Under the pieces are notes generated by a model. The model was not told the origin of the DNA and searched no databases. It worked only from the letters and a program-made list of their open reading frames with translations. A program made the translations under genes and the position numbers. A stretch of 64,000 bases of DNA from the NCBI GenBank assembly GCA_943370145.1, contig CALRPY020000018.1, forward strand, positions 9,302 to 73,301. Reading direction: 5' to 3'. Source of the stretch: Ga0077536 sp943370145 (GTDB taxonomy: Bacteria; Pseudomonadota; Gammaproteobacteria; Ga0077536). Below, piece after piece: positions 42,799-50,450 of this stretch (its first letter is position 1; every line of letters begins with the position of its first letter).

Positions 42799-45147
42799 TC
42801 AGTCCGCCGGCGCGATATCGATGTGGACCCGCCCGATACTCCCCGTGAAATGGTAGGGCGGGGCGATACCATAGTCTTCGACCACCGGCGTCTCGCCGTC
42901 CTCGCCGACGTCGGCGCCTTCGTCGCCGGAGAACAGGAAGGGTTGCGTGCGATCGATGCGTCCCTCCGCGATCTGCCGCTCGCCGGCGAAGAGCCGGCCG
43001 GTGCCACCCTTGCCCAGGCCGCCCTCGTCATAGGTGAACACGTAGCGCAGCGTCACCTTGCCGGCGGGCAGGGGCTCGGCGGCGCTGCACGAGTAGCGCT
43101 CGAGGCCAAGGTAGTTGTAGGTGAAGGTGGGGCGGCCTTCCTTCAGGTACAGGCTCCAGCCGCCGAAACGCCCCGCCTGCGCCAGCACCACGCCGTTGGC
43201 GCCGCCCGGCGGAATCACGAGATCCGCGGTGATCGTGTGCGTGCGGTTCTTGGTGTTGATGAACACGTTCTCCGAAAGACCGACCATTCCCGGGTAGACG
43301 GTCAGCGCGGTGCGCCCGGCCATCAGGTCCGGCCGCCCCGCGAGTTCGGGATTGAATCGCTCGAGCACGCGATCGTCGATCGGCAGCACGCGGTGCTTCT
43401 CTGCCTCCTCCAGGAACAGCGCCTGCATCCGCTTGAGCCTGTCGGGTTGGGCGGCGGCGAGATCCTCGGCGAGGCTGAAGTCATGACGCGTGTCGTAGAG
43501 CTCCCACACGTCCTTGTCGAGGGTCGTGCGCGGCGTCTTCTCCCAGGCCGCGCGATGCACGGTGCCGGCGAGCCAGCCGCCGTGGTAGATCGCCCGATTG
43601 CCGAAGATCTCGAAGTACTGCGTGTTATGTCGATCGGGCGCCTGCGCATCCTTGATGCTGTAGAGCATGCTGACACCCTCGATCGGCGTCTGCTCCACTC
43701 CGTCGACGATCCTGGGTTGCGGCAGGCCCGCCGCTTCGAGAATGGTCGGCGCGACGTCGATCACGTGGTGCCACTGCGAGTGGACTTCGCCCTTGCCCTG
43801 AACGGCCTGCGGCCAGTGGACGATGAGGCCGTTGCGGGTGCCGCCGTAGCTCGACGCGACCTGCTTGGTCCACGTGAAAGGCGCGTCGCCCGCGACCGCC
43901 CAGCCCGCTGCGTAATGGCCGTACGTGCTCGGACCGCCGAGTTCGTCGTAATGCTTGAACACGTCCTCAAGGCTCTCGGTGTGGCCGTTGAAGTAAGCGT
44001 TCTCGTTGTACATACCGTTCGTGCCGCCTTCGGCGCTGGCGCCGTTGTCGCCCAGCACGTAGAGGAACAGCGTGTTGTCCAGCTGGCCCATATCGGCGAT
44101 GGCATCAACCAGCCGGCCGATTTCGGAATCCATGTACTCGGCGAAACCCGCGTAAACCTCCATCTGCCGCGTGAAGAGCTTCTTCTCGTCGGCGCTGAGC
44201 GCATTCCAGTCCTTGATAGCCTCCGGCTTGGGCGCGAGTTTCGTGCCCGCGGGCACCACCCCGGCAGCGATCTGCCGCGCAAGCGTCTCCTCGCGCAGCT
44301 TGTCCCAACCCTGGTCGAACTTGCCCCTGTACTTCTCGATCCACGCTTTCGGCACGTGGTGCGGCGCGTGCGTCGCACCCGGCGCAAAATAGACGAAGAA
44401 CGGCTTGTCCGGCGTCAGCGACTTGATTGAACGCACCCAGCCAACCGCCTGGTCCGTCATGTCGGTCATGAAGTGGTAGTCGGGACGATTGGGGATGTCG
44501 ACCTTGGTCATGCCGTCATACACGGCCGGCGACCACTGATTGGTCTCGCCGCCCATGAAGCCGTAGAACTTGTCGAAGCCGTTGCGCACCGGCCAGCGAT
44601 CGGTCGGCCCCGAGGCGCTGACCTCCCAGGCCGCAGTCTCGTGGTTCTTGCCGAAATGCGCGGTCGCGTAGCCGTTGTAGCGCAGGGTCTTGGCGAGCGG
44701 TGCCACGCTGCCCGGCCGCTGCCCGGTGTTGCCCGGGAAGGCCGTGGCGGTCTCCATGATGGAACCCGTGTTGTTCGTGTGGTGGTTGCGGCCGGTCAAC
44801 AGCGCGGCGCGCGTCGGCGAACTGAGCGCAGTCGTGTGGAACTGGTTGTAGCGCAGTCCCGCATTGGTCAGGCGTTCCGCCGTAGGCATGTTGATCGGGC
44901 CGCCGAACGCGCTCGACTGGCCAAAGCCCATGTCGTCCACCAGGACGATGACGACGTTGGGTGCGCCGTCCGGTGCCTTGACCTGGAAGCGTTCGGGGCG
45001 AATGGCCTCGCGCACGTCGACCTTTGTCTCGCGCGGCAGTTCAGGCTCGTGGATCGGCAGGACGGTCCGGTCCAGGGGCTGCTGGGCGCCGGCGCCGGCC
45101 GAGCAGGCCATGCCAATGGCCGACAACAACAATCGCTTTCCACTCAT
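42799..45147 (-). CDS. Arylsulfatase, Ser-type formylglycine
   Basis: 782-residue exported sulfatase. The signal peptide MSGKRLLLSAIGMACSAGAGA is followed by NVVIVLVDDMGFGQ with the metal-binding Asp71/Asp72. The modification motif is SSPTR in TTALSSPTRAALLTGRN, so the formylglycine precursor is Ser109 and not Cys. Other active-site blocks are HFGKNHE, FAPGATHAPHH and VLGDNGASAEGG. The C-terminal 200 residues form the extra beta domain of the long arylsulfatase group. The enzyme should hydrolyse sulfate esters in the periplasm or outside; the substrate is unknown. The ATG at 45147 has GGGAGCG upstream. An adjacent anSME supplies maturation. Confidence 0.94.
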   Translation of the reverse strand: MSGKRLLLSAIGMACSAGAGAQQPLDRTVLPIHEPELPRETKVDVREAIRPERFQVKAPDGAPNVVIVLVDDMGFGQSSAFGGPINMPTAERLTNAGLRYNQFHTTALSSPTRAALLTGRNHHTNNTGSIMETATAFPGNTGQRPGSVAPLAKTLRYNGYATAHFGKNHETAAWEVSASGPTDRWPVRNGFDKFYGFMGGETNQWSPAVYDGMTKVDIPNRPDYHFMTDMTDQAVGWVRSIKSLTPDKPFFVYFAPGATHAPHHVPKAWIEKYRGKFDQGWDKLREETLARQIAAGVVPAGTKLAPKPEAIKDWNALSADEKKLFTRQMEVYAGFAEYMDSEIGRLVDAIADMGQLDNTLFLYVLGDNGASAEGGTNGMYNENAYFNGHTESLEDVFKHYDELGGPSTYGHYAAGWAVAGDAPFTWTKQVASSYGGTRNGLIVHWPQAVQGKGEVHSQWHHVIDVAPTILEAAGLPQPRIVDGVEQTPIEGVSMLYSIKDAQAPDRHNTQYFEIFGNRAIYHGGWLAGTVHRAAWEKTPRTTLDKDVWELYDTRHDFSLAEDLAAAQPDRLKRMQALFLEEAEKHRVLPIDDRVLERFNPELAGRPDLMAGRTALTVYPGMVGLSENVFINTKNRTHTITADLVIPPGGANGVVLAQAGRFGGWSLYLKEGRPTFTYNYLGLERYSCSAAEPLPAGKVTLRYVFTYDEGGLGKGGTGRLFAGERQIAEGRIDRTQPFLFSGDEGADVGEDGETPVVEDYGIAPPYHFTGSIGRVHIDIAPAD

Positions 45148-45287
45148 GTTCGACGCTCCCTTGCGTAGTCCTGGGCTCGTTCGCACCCGCCGGAGCACCT
45201 GCACGGGCGCGCAGGCGATCCGGCGCCCCGCAGGGCGCGCGCATACAAATCGACCGTCCGAGGTTAAATGCGGATCAGACGCGGCTG

Positions 45288-45304
45288 AATAGGACCTTGG
45301 TCCC
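45288..45304. promoter_or_regulatory. Shared GGACC-TT-GGTCC element, copy B (upstream of sulfatase)
   Basis: AATAGGACCTTGGTCCC with the perfect inverted core at 45292-45303. It shares GGGACCAAGGTCC with copy A on the minus strand and lies about 140-155 bases before the sulfatase ATG, within the foreign 3' extension of the marC remnant. Confidence 0.55.
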
Positions 45305-45399
45305 ATCCACGACGCCGACCGGCGCGGAAGGCCCGCGCTTTGATTCCCCTCAAAATGGCGAGGAGCGAGGTCCGGCACAGTGCCTGTCCCGTAAGCGGC

Positions 45400-45677
45400 C
45401 CGAAGTTGCCGAGCACCCTTTCCCCGATGAGCGCGGCAATCAGCAGGGCCGCGCCCGAAAAGGCGGACGCCAGCAGCGCCAGGCGGCGCACGTAGGTGGG
45501 CTCGGCACCTTGCATGAGCCTGGCGAACGGGCCGACGATCTTGAACGGGCCCAGCATCAGGAACAGCAGGGCGAAGACCTTGGCCAGCGAGAAATCCGCG
45601 GCGGGCACGGGGTCGGCGGCCCCGTCCGCCGCCATGGCGAGGCCCGCCGCGGACAGGGCCACGAGGGCCACCAGCAG
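45400..45677. repeat. Direct repeat, copy 2 (marC remnant)
   Basis: Partner of 41009-41286, offset 4391 bases. Recombination between the two would remove the sulfatase and maturase genes as a circle and join a complete marC to the DszB-like gene. Confidence 0.9.
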
Positions 45678-45768
45678 CCTGCCGAGGGCATCCGGCGCGC
45701 GGCGCGCCCAATCCGCGAGCCTCACCTCGTACGGCCTCGTTCGTTGTCGGGGACGATGCACCGGCCGA

Positions 45769-46923
45769 CTAGCCCAGCCGCAACGACGTCGCCTCCGGCA
45801 GCTTGTCCGCGGTGACCTTCCGCCAGCGCTCCTCGAGCAGTTCCCTGGCCGCCTGTTCGAGGAACTCCGGCGCCGCCCATGCGTGGACGTCGAAATCATG
45901 CTTGATATAGCCGTGGCTCAGCATGAAGTCCTTGCCGATCTCGATCGCCGCGAGATTCTGCGGTGACAGCGTCGGCACCATGTCGACGTGCATGATGTTG
46001 CGGTGGGTATCCTCGACGTCGCGATAGAACGTCTGCTTGTCGAGAATCGCGGCCGCCGCGTGCTTGTGCTCGTTGGCCCAGCGCCCGACCTTGATCATGC
46101 CCTTCATGAACGTGACGACGAGCTCCGGGTGCTGCTCGGCCATCACGTCGCTGCAGGTGATCACCGCCGGCACGTTGCAGACCTGCAGCGTCCAATCGGG
46201 ATACCGGGACAGGTCCTCGATCATCTTGAACTTGCCGGTTGCCTCCTGCAGGTGCTGGAAGGGGCCGCTCTGAGTGTAGATCGCGTCGACGACCCCCTGC
46301 TCGAGCGCCTTTTCGAGCGGACGAAACGCCAGATCGCGCTTGTGATCGCGCTTGAGCCACAATTCCGACGGGTTCTCCATCGGCGGCCCGACCATTTCAG
46401 GCTTGTCATACCAGTCGTCCGCGTACGGAAACTCGACGATCTCGACATCGTCGCGCGTCATGTCGTTCAGCATCAGCATCAGTTCGATGCCCTGCTCCTC
46501 CTGGATGCGCCACCAGTCGCACTTGATGGTGTTGAGACTTTTCGACAGGCCGATCTTCCGTCCCTTGAGGTCTTTCATCCGGTAGATCGGATCGCGTGCG
46601 CGCACCACCATGCACCCACCCTCGTAGACGTGCGTCGCCCCGAGCAGGCGCGTCCTGCGGATGTCGGCCTGCACGTGTATCGGCGGGAACAGGCCGCCGA
46701 AACGAATGAGGTTGTCCAGGTTGTGGATGTAGTGCGGGTACCAGTTGTTCTCCTCGCGCGAACGCAGGAACGCGTACTTGATGCCGATCTTCTTGAATTC
46801 CTCGCGCGTCCACCCGAGTTCCTGGTCGACGTTGCTGGCGGACACCAGCGGGCAGTTGGTGTAGTAAACCTCGCCCCAATCGAGCGCCACCGTGTCGGAT
46901 TTCCGTTGCGTCACATCGCCCAT
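45769..46923 (-). CDS. DszB-like desulfinase / substrate-binding-fold protein
   Basis: 384-residue cytoplasmic protein (no signal peptide) with the periplasmic-binding fold used by DszB, the 2-(2'-hydroxyphenyl)benzenesulfinate desulfinase of the 4S biodesulfurisation pathway. The DszB catalytic residues Cys27, His60 and Arg70 have clear counterparts: YYTNCP (Cys24), YPHYIHN (His64) and LIRFGG (Arg74). The His-Arg spacing of ten is exact. Further shared blocks are RRTRLLGATH, DLKGRKIGLSKS and the C-terminal HAWAAPEFL. It should release sulfite from an aryl- or alkyl-sulfinate. dszA and dszC are not seen nearby. An ABC transporter binding protein is the alternative, but no permease or ATPase gene adjoins. 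The ATG has GAGGGGA upstream. Confidence 0.8.
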   Translation of the reverse strand: MGDVTQRKSDTVALDWGEVYYTNCPLVSASNVDQELGWTREEFKKIGIKYAFLRSREENNWYPHYIHNLDNLIRFGGLFPPIHVQADIRRTRLLGATHVYEGGCMVVRARDPIYRMKDLKGRKIGLSKSLNTIKCDWWRIQEEQGIELMLMLNDMTRDDVEIVEFPYADDWYDKPEMVGPPMENPSELWLKRDHKRDLAFRPLEKALEQGVVDAIYTQSGPFQHLQEATGKFKMIEDLSRYPDWTLQVCNVPAVITCSDVMAEQHPELVVTFMKGMIKVGRWANEHKHAAAAILDKQTFYRDVEDTHRNIMHVDMVPTLSPQNLAAIEIGKDFMLSHGYIKHDFDVHAWAAPEFLEQAARELLEERWRKVTADKLPEATSLRLG

Positions 46924-47030
46924 GCGCGTCCCCTCGCAAGTCCGCAGCTGCGGTCCGGGGTCCAGTGCGGCCCCCTCCTTTTCCCGCAGGCGGAGATACG
47001 CGACAAGGTTTCACGCAGGGACCACCGCCA

Positions 47031-47047
47031 CAATTGGACCTTCGTCT
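47031..47047. promoter_or_regulatory. Shared element, copy C (upstream of DszB-like gene)
   Basis: CAATTGGACCTTCGTCT. It matches copy A in CAATTGGACCTT (13 bases identical with the flanking A), but the right half-site is degenerate (CGTCT for GGTCC). It lies 108-124 bases before the DszB-like ATG, the same distance as copy A from marC. Confidence 0.5.
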
Positions 47048-47081
47048 TAGCGGGGACGCATCGCAGGCGGCGACCGCCCAT

Positions 47082-47095
47082 TTGATCGCCATCAA
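47082..47095. promoter_or_regulatory. FNR/ANR box of the hydrogenase operon
   Basis: TTGATCGCCATCAA is an exact match to the FNR/ANR consensus TTGAT-N4-ATCAA. It is centred 114 bases before the first hydrogenase ATG, in the 279-base divergent region shared with the DszB-like gene. A class II promoter would place the start near 47130; the -10 there is weak by eye. It implies induction when oxygen is low. Confidence 0.75.
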
Positions 47096-47202
47096 GTGGG
47101 CGCCGCGCTTTTCCCGGCACTGTGCCGGACAGCTCCTCGACGCATCGCGCGATGCACGGCGGCGTATGATGCTGGTGCAGTTCCAGTTGTGACTATGGAC
47201 AC

Positions 47203-48306
47203 ATGGCCCCTACGTTAGGCTTCAATCTGCCCGCCACGCGGCTCGACGATCTCCTGATCGCGCTGCGCGACCAGGGCTACACGGTCGTGGGCCCGACGGC
47301 CCGCGACGGCGCCATCGTCTACGACGAACTCGACTCCGCGGCCGCACTGCCCCGCGGCTGGACCGATCACCAGTCAGCCGGCCAATACCGCCTCGAGCGC
47401 AGCGGCGACGATGCGTACTTCGGCTACGTGCTGGGGCCGCAGGCCTGGAAGAAATTCCTGTTCCCGCCGCGCCACCGGCTGTGGTCGGCGAAGATTGCCG
47501 ACGGCCGCTTCGAGGTCGCCGCGGAAACCGCCGCGACGCCGCGCTACGCCTTCCTCGGCGTGCGGGCCTGCGAACTGAAAGCCATCGAAACCCAGGACCG
47601 CGTGTTCCTCCGCGACCCCGCGCCGGACAGCGTCTACGCCGCGCGGCGCGCCGCGGCGCTCGTGATCGTCGTGCAGTGCACGCGGGCGGCGTCGACCTGC
47701 TTCTGCACGTCGATGGATACCGGCCCACGCGCCGAGGCCGGCTTCGATCTCGCGCTGACCGAAGTGCTGGCCGGCGACGCGCACTACTTCGTGGTCGCCA
47801 GTGGCAGCGCGCGCGGCGCGGCCATCGTGGACTCGCTTGCGCTGCGCGCCGCGAGCGCGGACGAATGCACGGCCGCGACCACCGCCGAGGCCCGGGCGGT
47901 TGCGCAGATCGAGCGTCGGCTGGACACGGCCGGGCTCAAGGACCGGCTGCAGTCGCAACCCGCGCATCCGAACTGGGCGTCGATCGCCGAGCGCTGCCTC
48001 GGCTGCGCCAACTGCACGCTGGTGTGCCCCACGTGTTTCTGCAACACGGTGGAAGACACCACGGATCTCACCGGCGAGCACGCCGAGCGCTGGCGCCGCA
48101 TGGACTCCTGCTTCACCTTCGATTTTTCCTACCTGCACGGTGGCAGCGTGCGCCAGTCGACTGCGGCCCGCTACCGCCACTGGTTGACGCACAAGCTCGC
48201 CGGCTGGTGGGACCAGTTCGGGCAAAGCGGCTGCGTCGGCTGCGGCCGCTGCATCAGCTGGTGCCCCGTTGGCATCGACCTCACCGAGGAAGCGAGGAAA
48301 TTCTGA
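47203..48306 (+). CDS. Group 3b NiFe-hydrogenase beta subunit (4Fe-4S dicluster)
   Basis: 367-residue protein related to HydB/HyhB and to AsrA of anaerobic sulfite reductase. The N-terminal part has the family block LGVRACELKAIETQDRVF. The C-terminal half binds two 4Fe-4S clusters: CLGCANCTLVCPTCFCNT near residue 267 and CVGCGRCISWCPVGID near residue 346. It relays electrons between the hydrogenase small subunit and the FAD-containing gamma subunit. It is the first gene of the operon; its stop overlaps the next start (TGATG). No good ribosome-binding site is seen. Confidence 0.9.
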   Translation: MAPTLGFNLPATRLDDLLIALRDQGYTVVGPTARDGAIVYDELDSAAALPRGWTDHQSAGQYRLERSGDDAYFGYVLGPQAWKKFLFPPRHRLWSAKIADGRFEVAAETAATPRYAFLGVRACELKAIETQDRVFLRDPAPDSVYAARRAAALVIVVQCTRAASTCFCTSMDTGPRAEAGFDLALTEVLAGDAHYFVVASGSARGAAIVDSLALRAASADECTAATTAEARAVAQIERRLDTAGLKDRLQSQPAHPNWASIAERCLGCANCTLVCPTCFCNTVEDTTDLTGEHAERWRRMDSCFTFDFSYLHGGSVRQSTAARYRHWLTHKLAGWWDQFGQSGCVGCGRCISWCPVGIDLTEEARKF

Positions 48307-48788
48307 TGGAAGATCTCGGCCGGCTCATCAGGGCCCATCCCTTCTTCGCGGATCTCGCGCCGGACCACCTGCAACTCGTCGTTGGCTGTGCCGCGAACCG
48401 GCGGCTCACCGCCGGCCAGATGCTGTTCCAGGAGGGCGCGCCGGCCGATCACTTCTTCCTGCTGCGCGAAGGCCGGGTCGCGCTCGAACTGAACGTGCCG
48501 CAGCGGGGCCCCTTCGTGTTCGAGACCATCGACGAGGACGAAGTCCTCGGCTGGTCGTGGCTGCTGCCCCCGTACCGCTGGCACTTCGACGCCCGCGCGG
48601 TCACGAACCTGCGCTACTTCGCATTCGACGCGAAATGCCTGCGCGGCAAGATGGAGGCCGATCACGAGCTCGGCTACGTGCTGATGCAACATTTCCTGCC
48701 GGTGATCGTGGATCGCCTGCAGGCGACGCGCGTGCGCATGCTCGACCTCTTCGGCGCGGGGCGGGGCGCCGAGCCCGGCCATGGCTGA
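48306..48788 (+). CDS. Cyclic-nucleotide-binding domain protein without DNA-binding domain
   Basis: 160-residue protein. It has the Crp-type beta-roll (LTAGQMLFQEGAPADHFFLL, REGRVALELNV) and a C-terminal dimer-type helix, then stops, with no helix-turn-helix. The phosphate-binding cassette is not a good match (DEDEVLGWSWLLPPYRWHFD in place of GE..ALL..RSA), so cAMP binding is doubtful. It is translationally coupled on both sides (one base with the beta gene, eight bases with gamma). It may be a regulatory or sensing subunit of the hydrogenase. Confidence 0.85.
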   Translation: MEDLGRLIRAHPFFADLAPDHLQLVVGCAANRRLTAGQMLFQEGAPADHFFLLREGRVALELNVPQRGPFVFETIDEDEVLGWSWLLPPYRWHFDARAVTNLRYFAFDAKCLRGKMEADHELGYVLMQHFLPVIVDRLQATRVRMLDLFGAGRGAEPGHG

Positions 48789-49638
48789 GGCCGCCAGCAT
48801 CCACATGGCGCCGCTGCTGCCGGAAGCCTGGACCATCCGCAGCAGCCGCGACGACACCGCCGACACCTTCACGCTGGTGCTCGAGCGCGGCGTCGACGCA
48901 CCGTTCCGCTTCGCGCCGGGCCAGTTCAACATGCTCTACGCGCCGGGCGTCGGCGAGATGGCCATCTCGATCAGCGGCGACCCTTCAGACGAGGCGACAC
49001 TGACCCATACCATCCGCGCCGTCGGCGCCGGCACGCGCGCCCTGCAGCGACGCGAGCCCGGCATGCAACTCGGCCTGCGGGGTCCTTTCGGCACCGGCTG
49101 GCCGATGGCGCTCGCCGCGGACCGCCACGTGGTGCTGGTCGCCGGCGGCATCGGCCTCGCGCCGCTCAGGCCCGCGATCCTCGCGCTCGTGGCGGCAGCC
49201 GACGCGCGCGCCGCAGCGGGCCTGGAGACCGCGATCTACTGCGGCGCGCGCACGCCGGCCGACCTTCTCTACCCCGAAGAACTTGCGGCCTGGGCGCGGC
49301 TGCCGGGTTTCAGCGTGCGCGTCACCGTCGACCAGGCGGGCGCGGACTGGCGGGGTTCGGTCGGCCTGGTGACAGGGCTGATGAAATCCCTGCCCGGCGA
49401 CCCCGCACGCACCCTCGCGATGAGCTGCGGGCCGGAAGTGATGATGCGCGTCGTTGCGGCGCGCCTCGTCGCGCTGGGGCTCGATGAGGCGTCGATCCAC
49501 CTTTCCGCGGAGCGGAACATGAAGTGCGCGGTCGGCAGCTGCGGGCACTGCCAGTACGGCCCGCTCTTCGTCTGCCGCGACGGCCCGGTGCTGCCGTATC
49601 CACGCCTTGCGCCGCTGCTGCGCGTGCCGGAGATCTGA
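48781..49638 (+). CDS. Group 3b NiFe-hydrogenase gamma subunit (FAD/NAD(P)-binding)
   Basis: 285-residue ferredoxin-NADP reductase-like diaphorase. The FAD domain has FRFAPGQFNMLYAPGVGEM and the HTIRAVGAGTRAL segment. The NAD(P) domain begins HVVLVAGGIGLAPLRPAI, with TLAMSCGPEVMMR. A C-terminal Cys cluster (MKCAVGSCGHCQYGPLFVC) binds a 2Fe-2S centre, as in dihydroorotate dehydrogenase PyrK and HydG. It couples hydrogen turnover to NAD(P)H. Confidence 0.92.
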   Translation: MAEAASIHMAPLLPEAWTIRSSRDDTADTFTLVLERGVDAPFRFAPGQFNMLYAPGVGEMAISISGDPSDEATLTHTIRAVGAGTRALQRREPGMQLGLRGPFGTGWPMALAADRHVVLVAGGIGLAPLRPAILALVAAADARAAAGLETAIYCGARTPADLLYPEELAAWARLPGFSVRVTVDQAGADWRGSVGLVTGLMKSLPGDPARTLAMSCGPEVMMRVVAARLVALGLDEASIHLSAERNMKCAVGSCGHCQYGPLFVCRDGPVLPYPRLAPLLRVPEI

Positions 49639-49640
49639 CG

Positions 49641-50450
49641 ATGCCGGCCCTGCGCAAACCGAAGCTCGCGGTGTGGAAGTTCTCGTCCTGCGACGGCTGC
49701 CAGCTGTCCCTGCTCAACTGCGAGGACGAACTGCTCGCCGTGCTCGGCGAGGTCGAGCTCGCGTATTTCCTCGAGGCGACGCGCGCCGAGGTCCCCGGCC
49801 CCTACGACATCTCGCTGGTCGAGGGTTCGATCACCACGCAGCACGACGTCGAGCGCATCCAGGAAGTGCGCCGCCAGTCGCGCTTCCTGGTGACGATCGG
49901 CGCCTGCGCCACGGCCGGGGGCATCCAGGCGCTGCGCAATTTCCGCGACGTCGACGAATTCATCCGCATCGTCTACGCGCAGCCGTCCTTCATCGACACG
50001 CTGGCGACGTCGACCCCGATCGCTGCCCATGTCCGCGTCGATTTCGAACTGCGCGGCTGCCCCATCAACCGCCACCAGCTGCTGGAGGTGCTGAACGCCT
50101 TCCTGCACGGCCGTCGGCCGAACACGCCGGCGCACAGCGTGTGCCTGGAGTGCAAGCTCGCGGGCAATGTCTGCGTGATGGTCGCCCACGGCACGCCCTG
50201 CCTCGGGCCCGTGACGCACGCGGGCTGCGGTGCGCTGTGCCCACGCTACCATCGCGGCTGCTACGGCTGCTTCGGGCCGATGGAGGCGCCAAACGTCACG
50301 GCGATGAGCGCCGCCTGGCGCGCGATGGGCGTGGCGGACAAGGACGTCGCGCGCGTGCTGCAGACCTTCAACGCGGCCGCGACGCCGTTCCGCGACGAGG
50401 CGGCACGGCTGGAAGCGGACGCCGCAGGCGGGACGCCTGGCCATGACTGA
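49641..50450 (+). CDS. NiFe-hydrogenase small subunit (delta)
   Basis: 269-residue electron-transfer subunit. The proximal-cluster motif is SSCDGCQLSLLNCEDELL, with further ligands in TIGACATAGGIQAL and RGCPINR; the C-terminal CLGPVTHAGCGALCP and GCYGCFGPME complete three 4Fe-4S clusters. No Tat signal is present, so the enzyme is cytoplasmic, as expected for group 3. The ATG at 49641 follows the gamma stop by two bases. Confidence 0.94.
   Translation: MPALRKPKLAVWKFSSCDGCQLSLLNCEDELLAVLGEVELAYFLEATRAEVPGPYDISLVEGSITTQHDVERIQEVRRQSRFLVTIGACATAGGIQALRNFRDVDEFIRIVYAQPSFIDTLATSTPIAAHVRVDFELRGCPINRHQLLEVLNAFLHGRRPNTPAHSVCLECKLAGNVCVMVAHGTPCLGPVTHAGCGALCPRYHRGCYGCFGPMEAPNVTAMSAAWRAMGVADKDVARVLQTFNAAATPFRDEAARLEADAAGGTPGHD

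Larger units (their letters stand above)
45264..45725 (-). pseudogene. Truncated second copy of marC
   Basis: A GTG at 45725 opens a frame matching the first 109 or so residues of the intact MarC protein (LSAAGLAMAADGAADPVPAA, then near-identity through to RVLGNFG). At 45400 homology stops abruptly and about 45 unrelated codons (PLTGQALCRTS...) follow to a stop at 45264. Roughly the C-terminal half with its transmembrane helices is lost, so the product is probably non-functional. The DszB-like gene ends 43 bases before it on the same strand. Confidence 0.85.

Noticed and set aside
45264..45725. Truncated marC read as an intact short gene
   Set aside because: Homology to the intact copy ends abruptly at 45400 and the remaining codons are unrelated; half of the membrane helices are gone.
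45769..46923. Plain ABC transporter substrate-binding protein
   Set aside because: No signal peptide, no permease or ATPase nearby, and the DszB Cys/His/Arg positions are kept. Left as an alternative in the entry.
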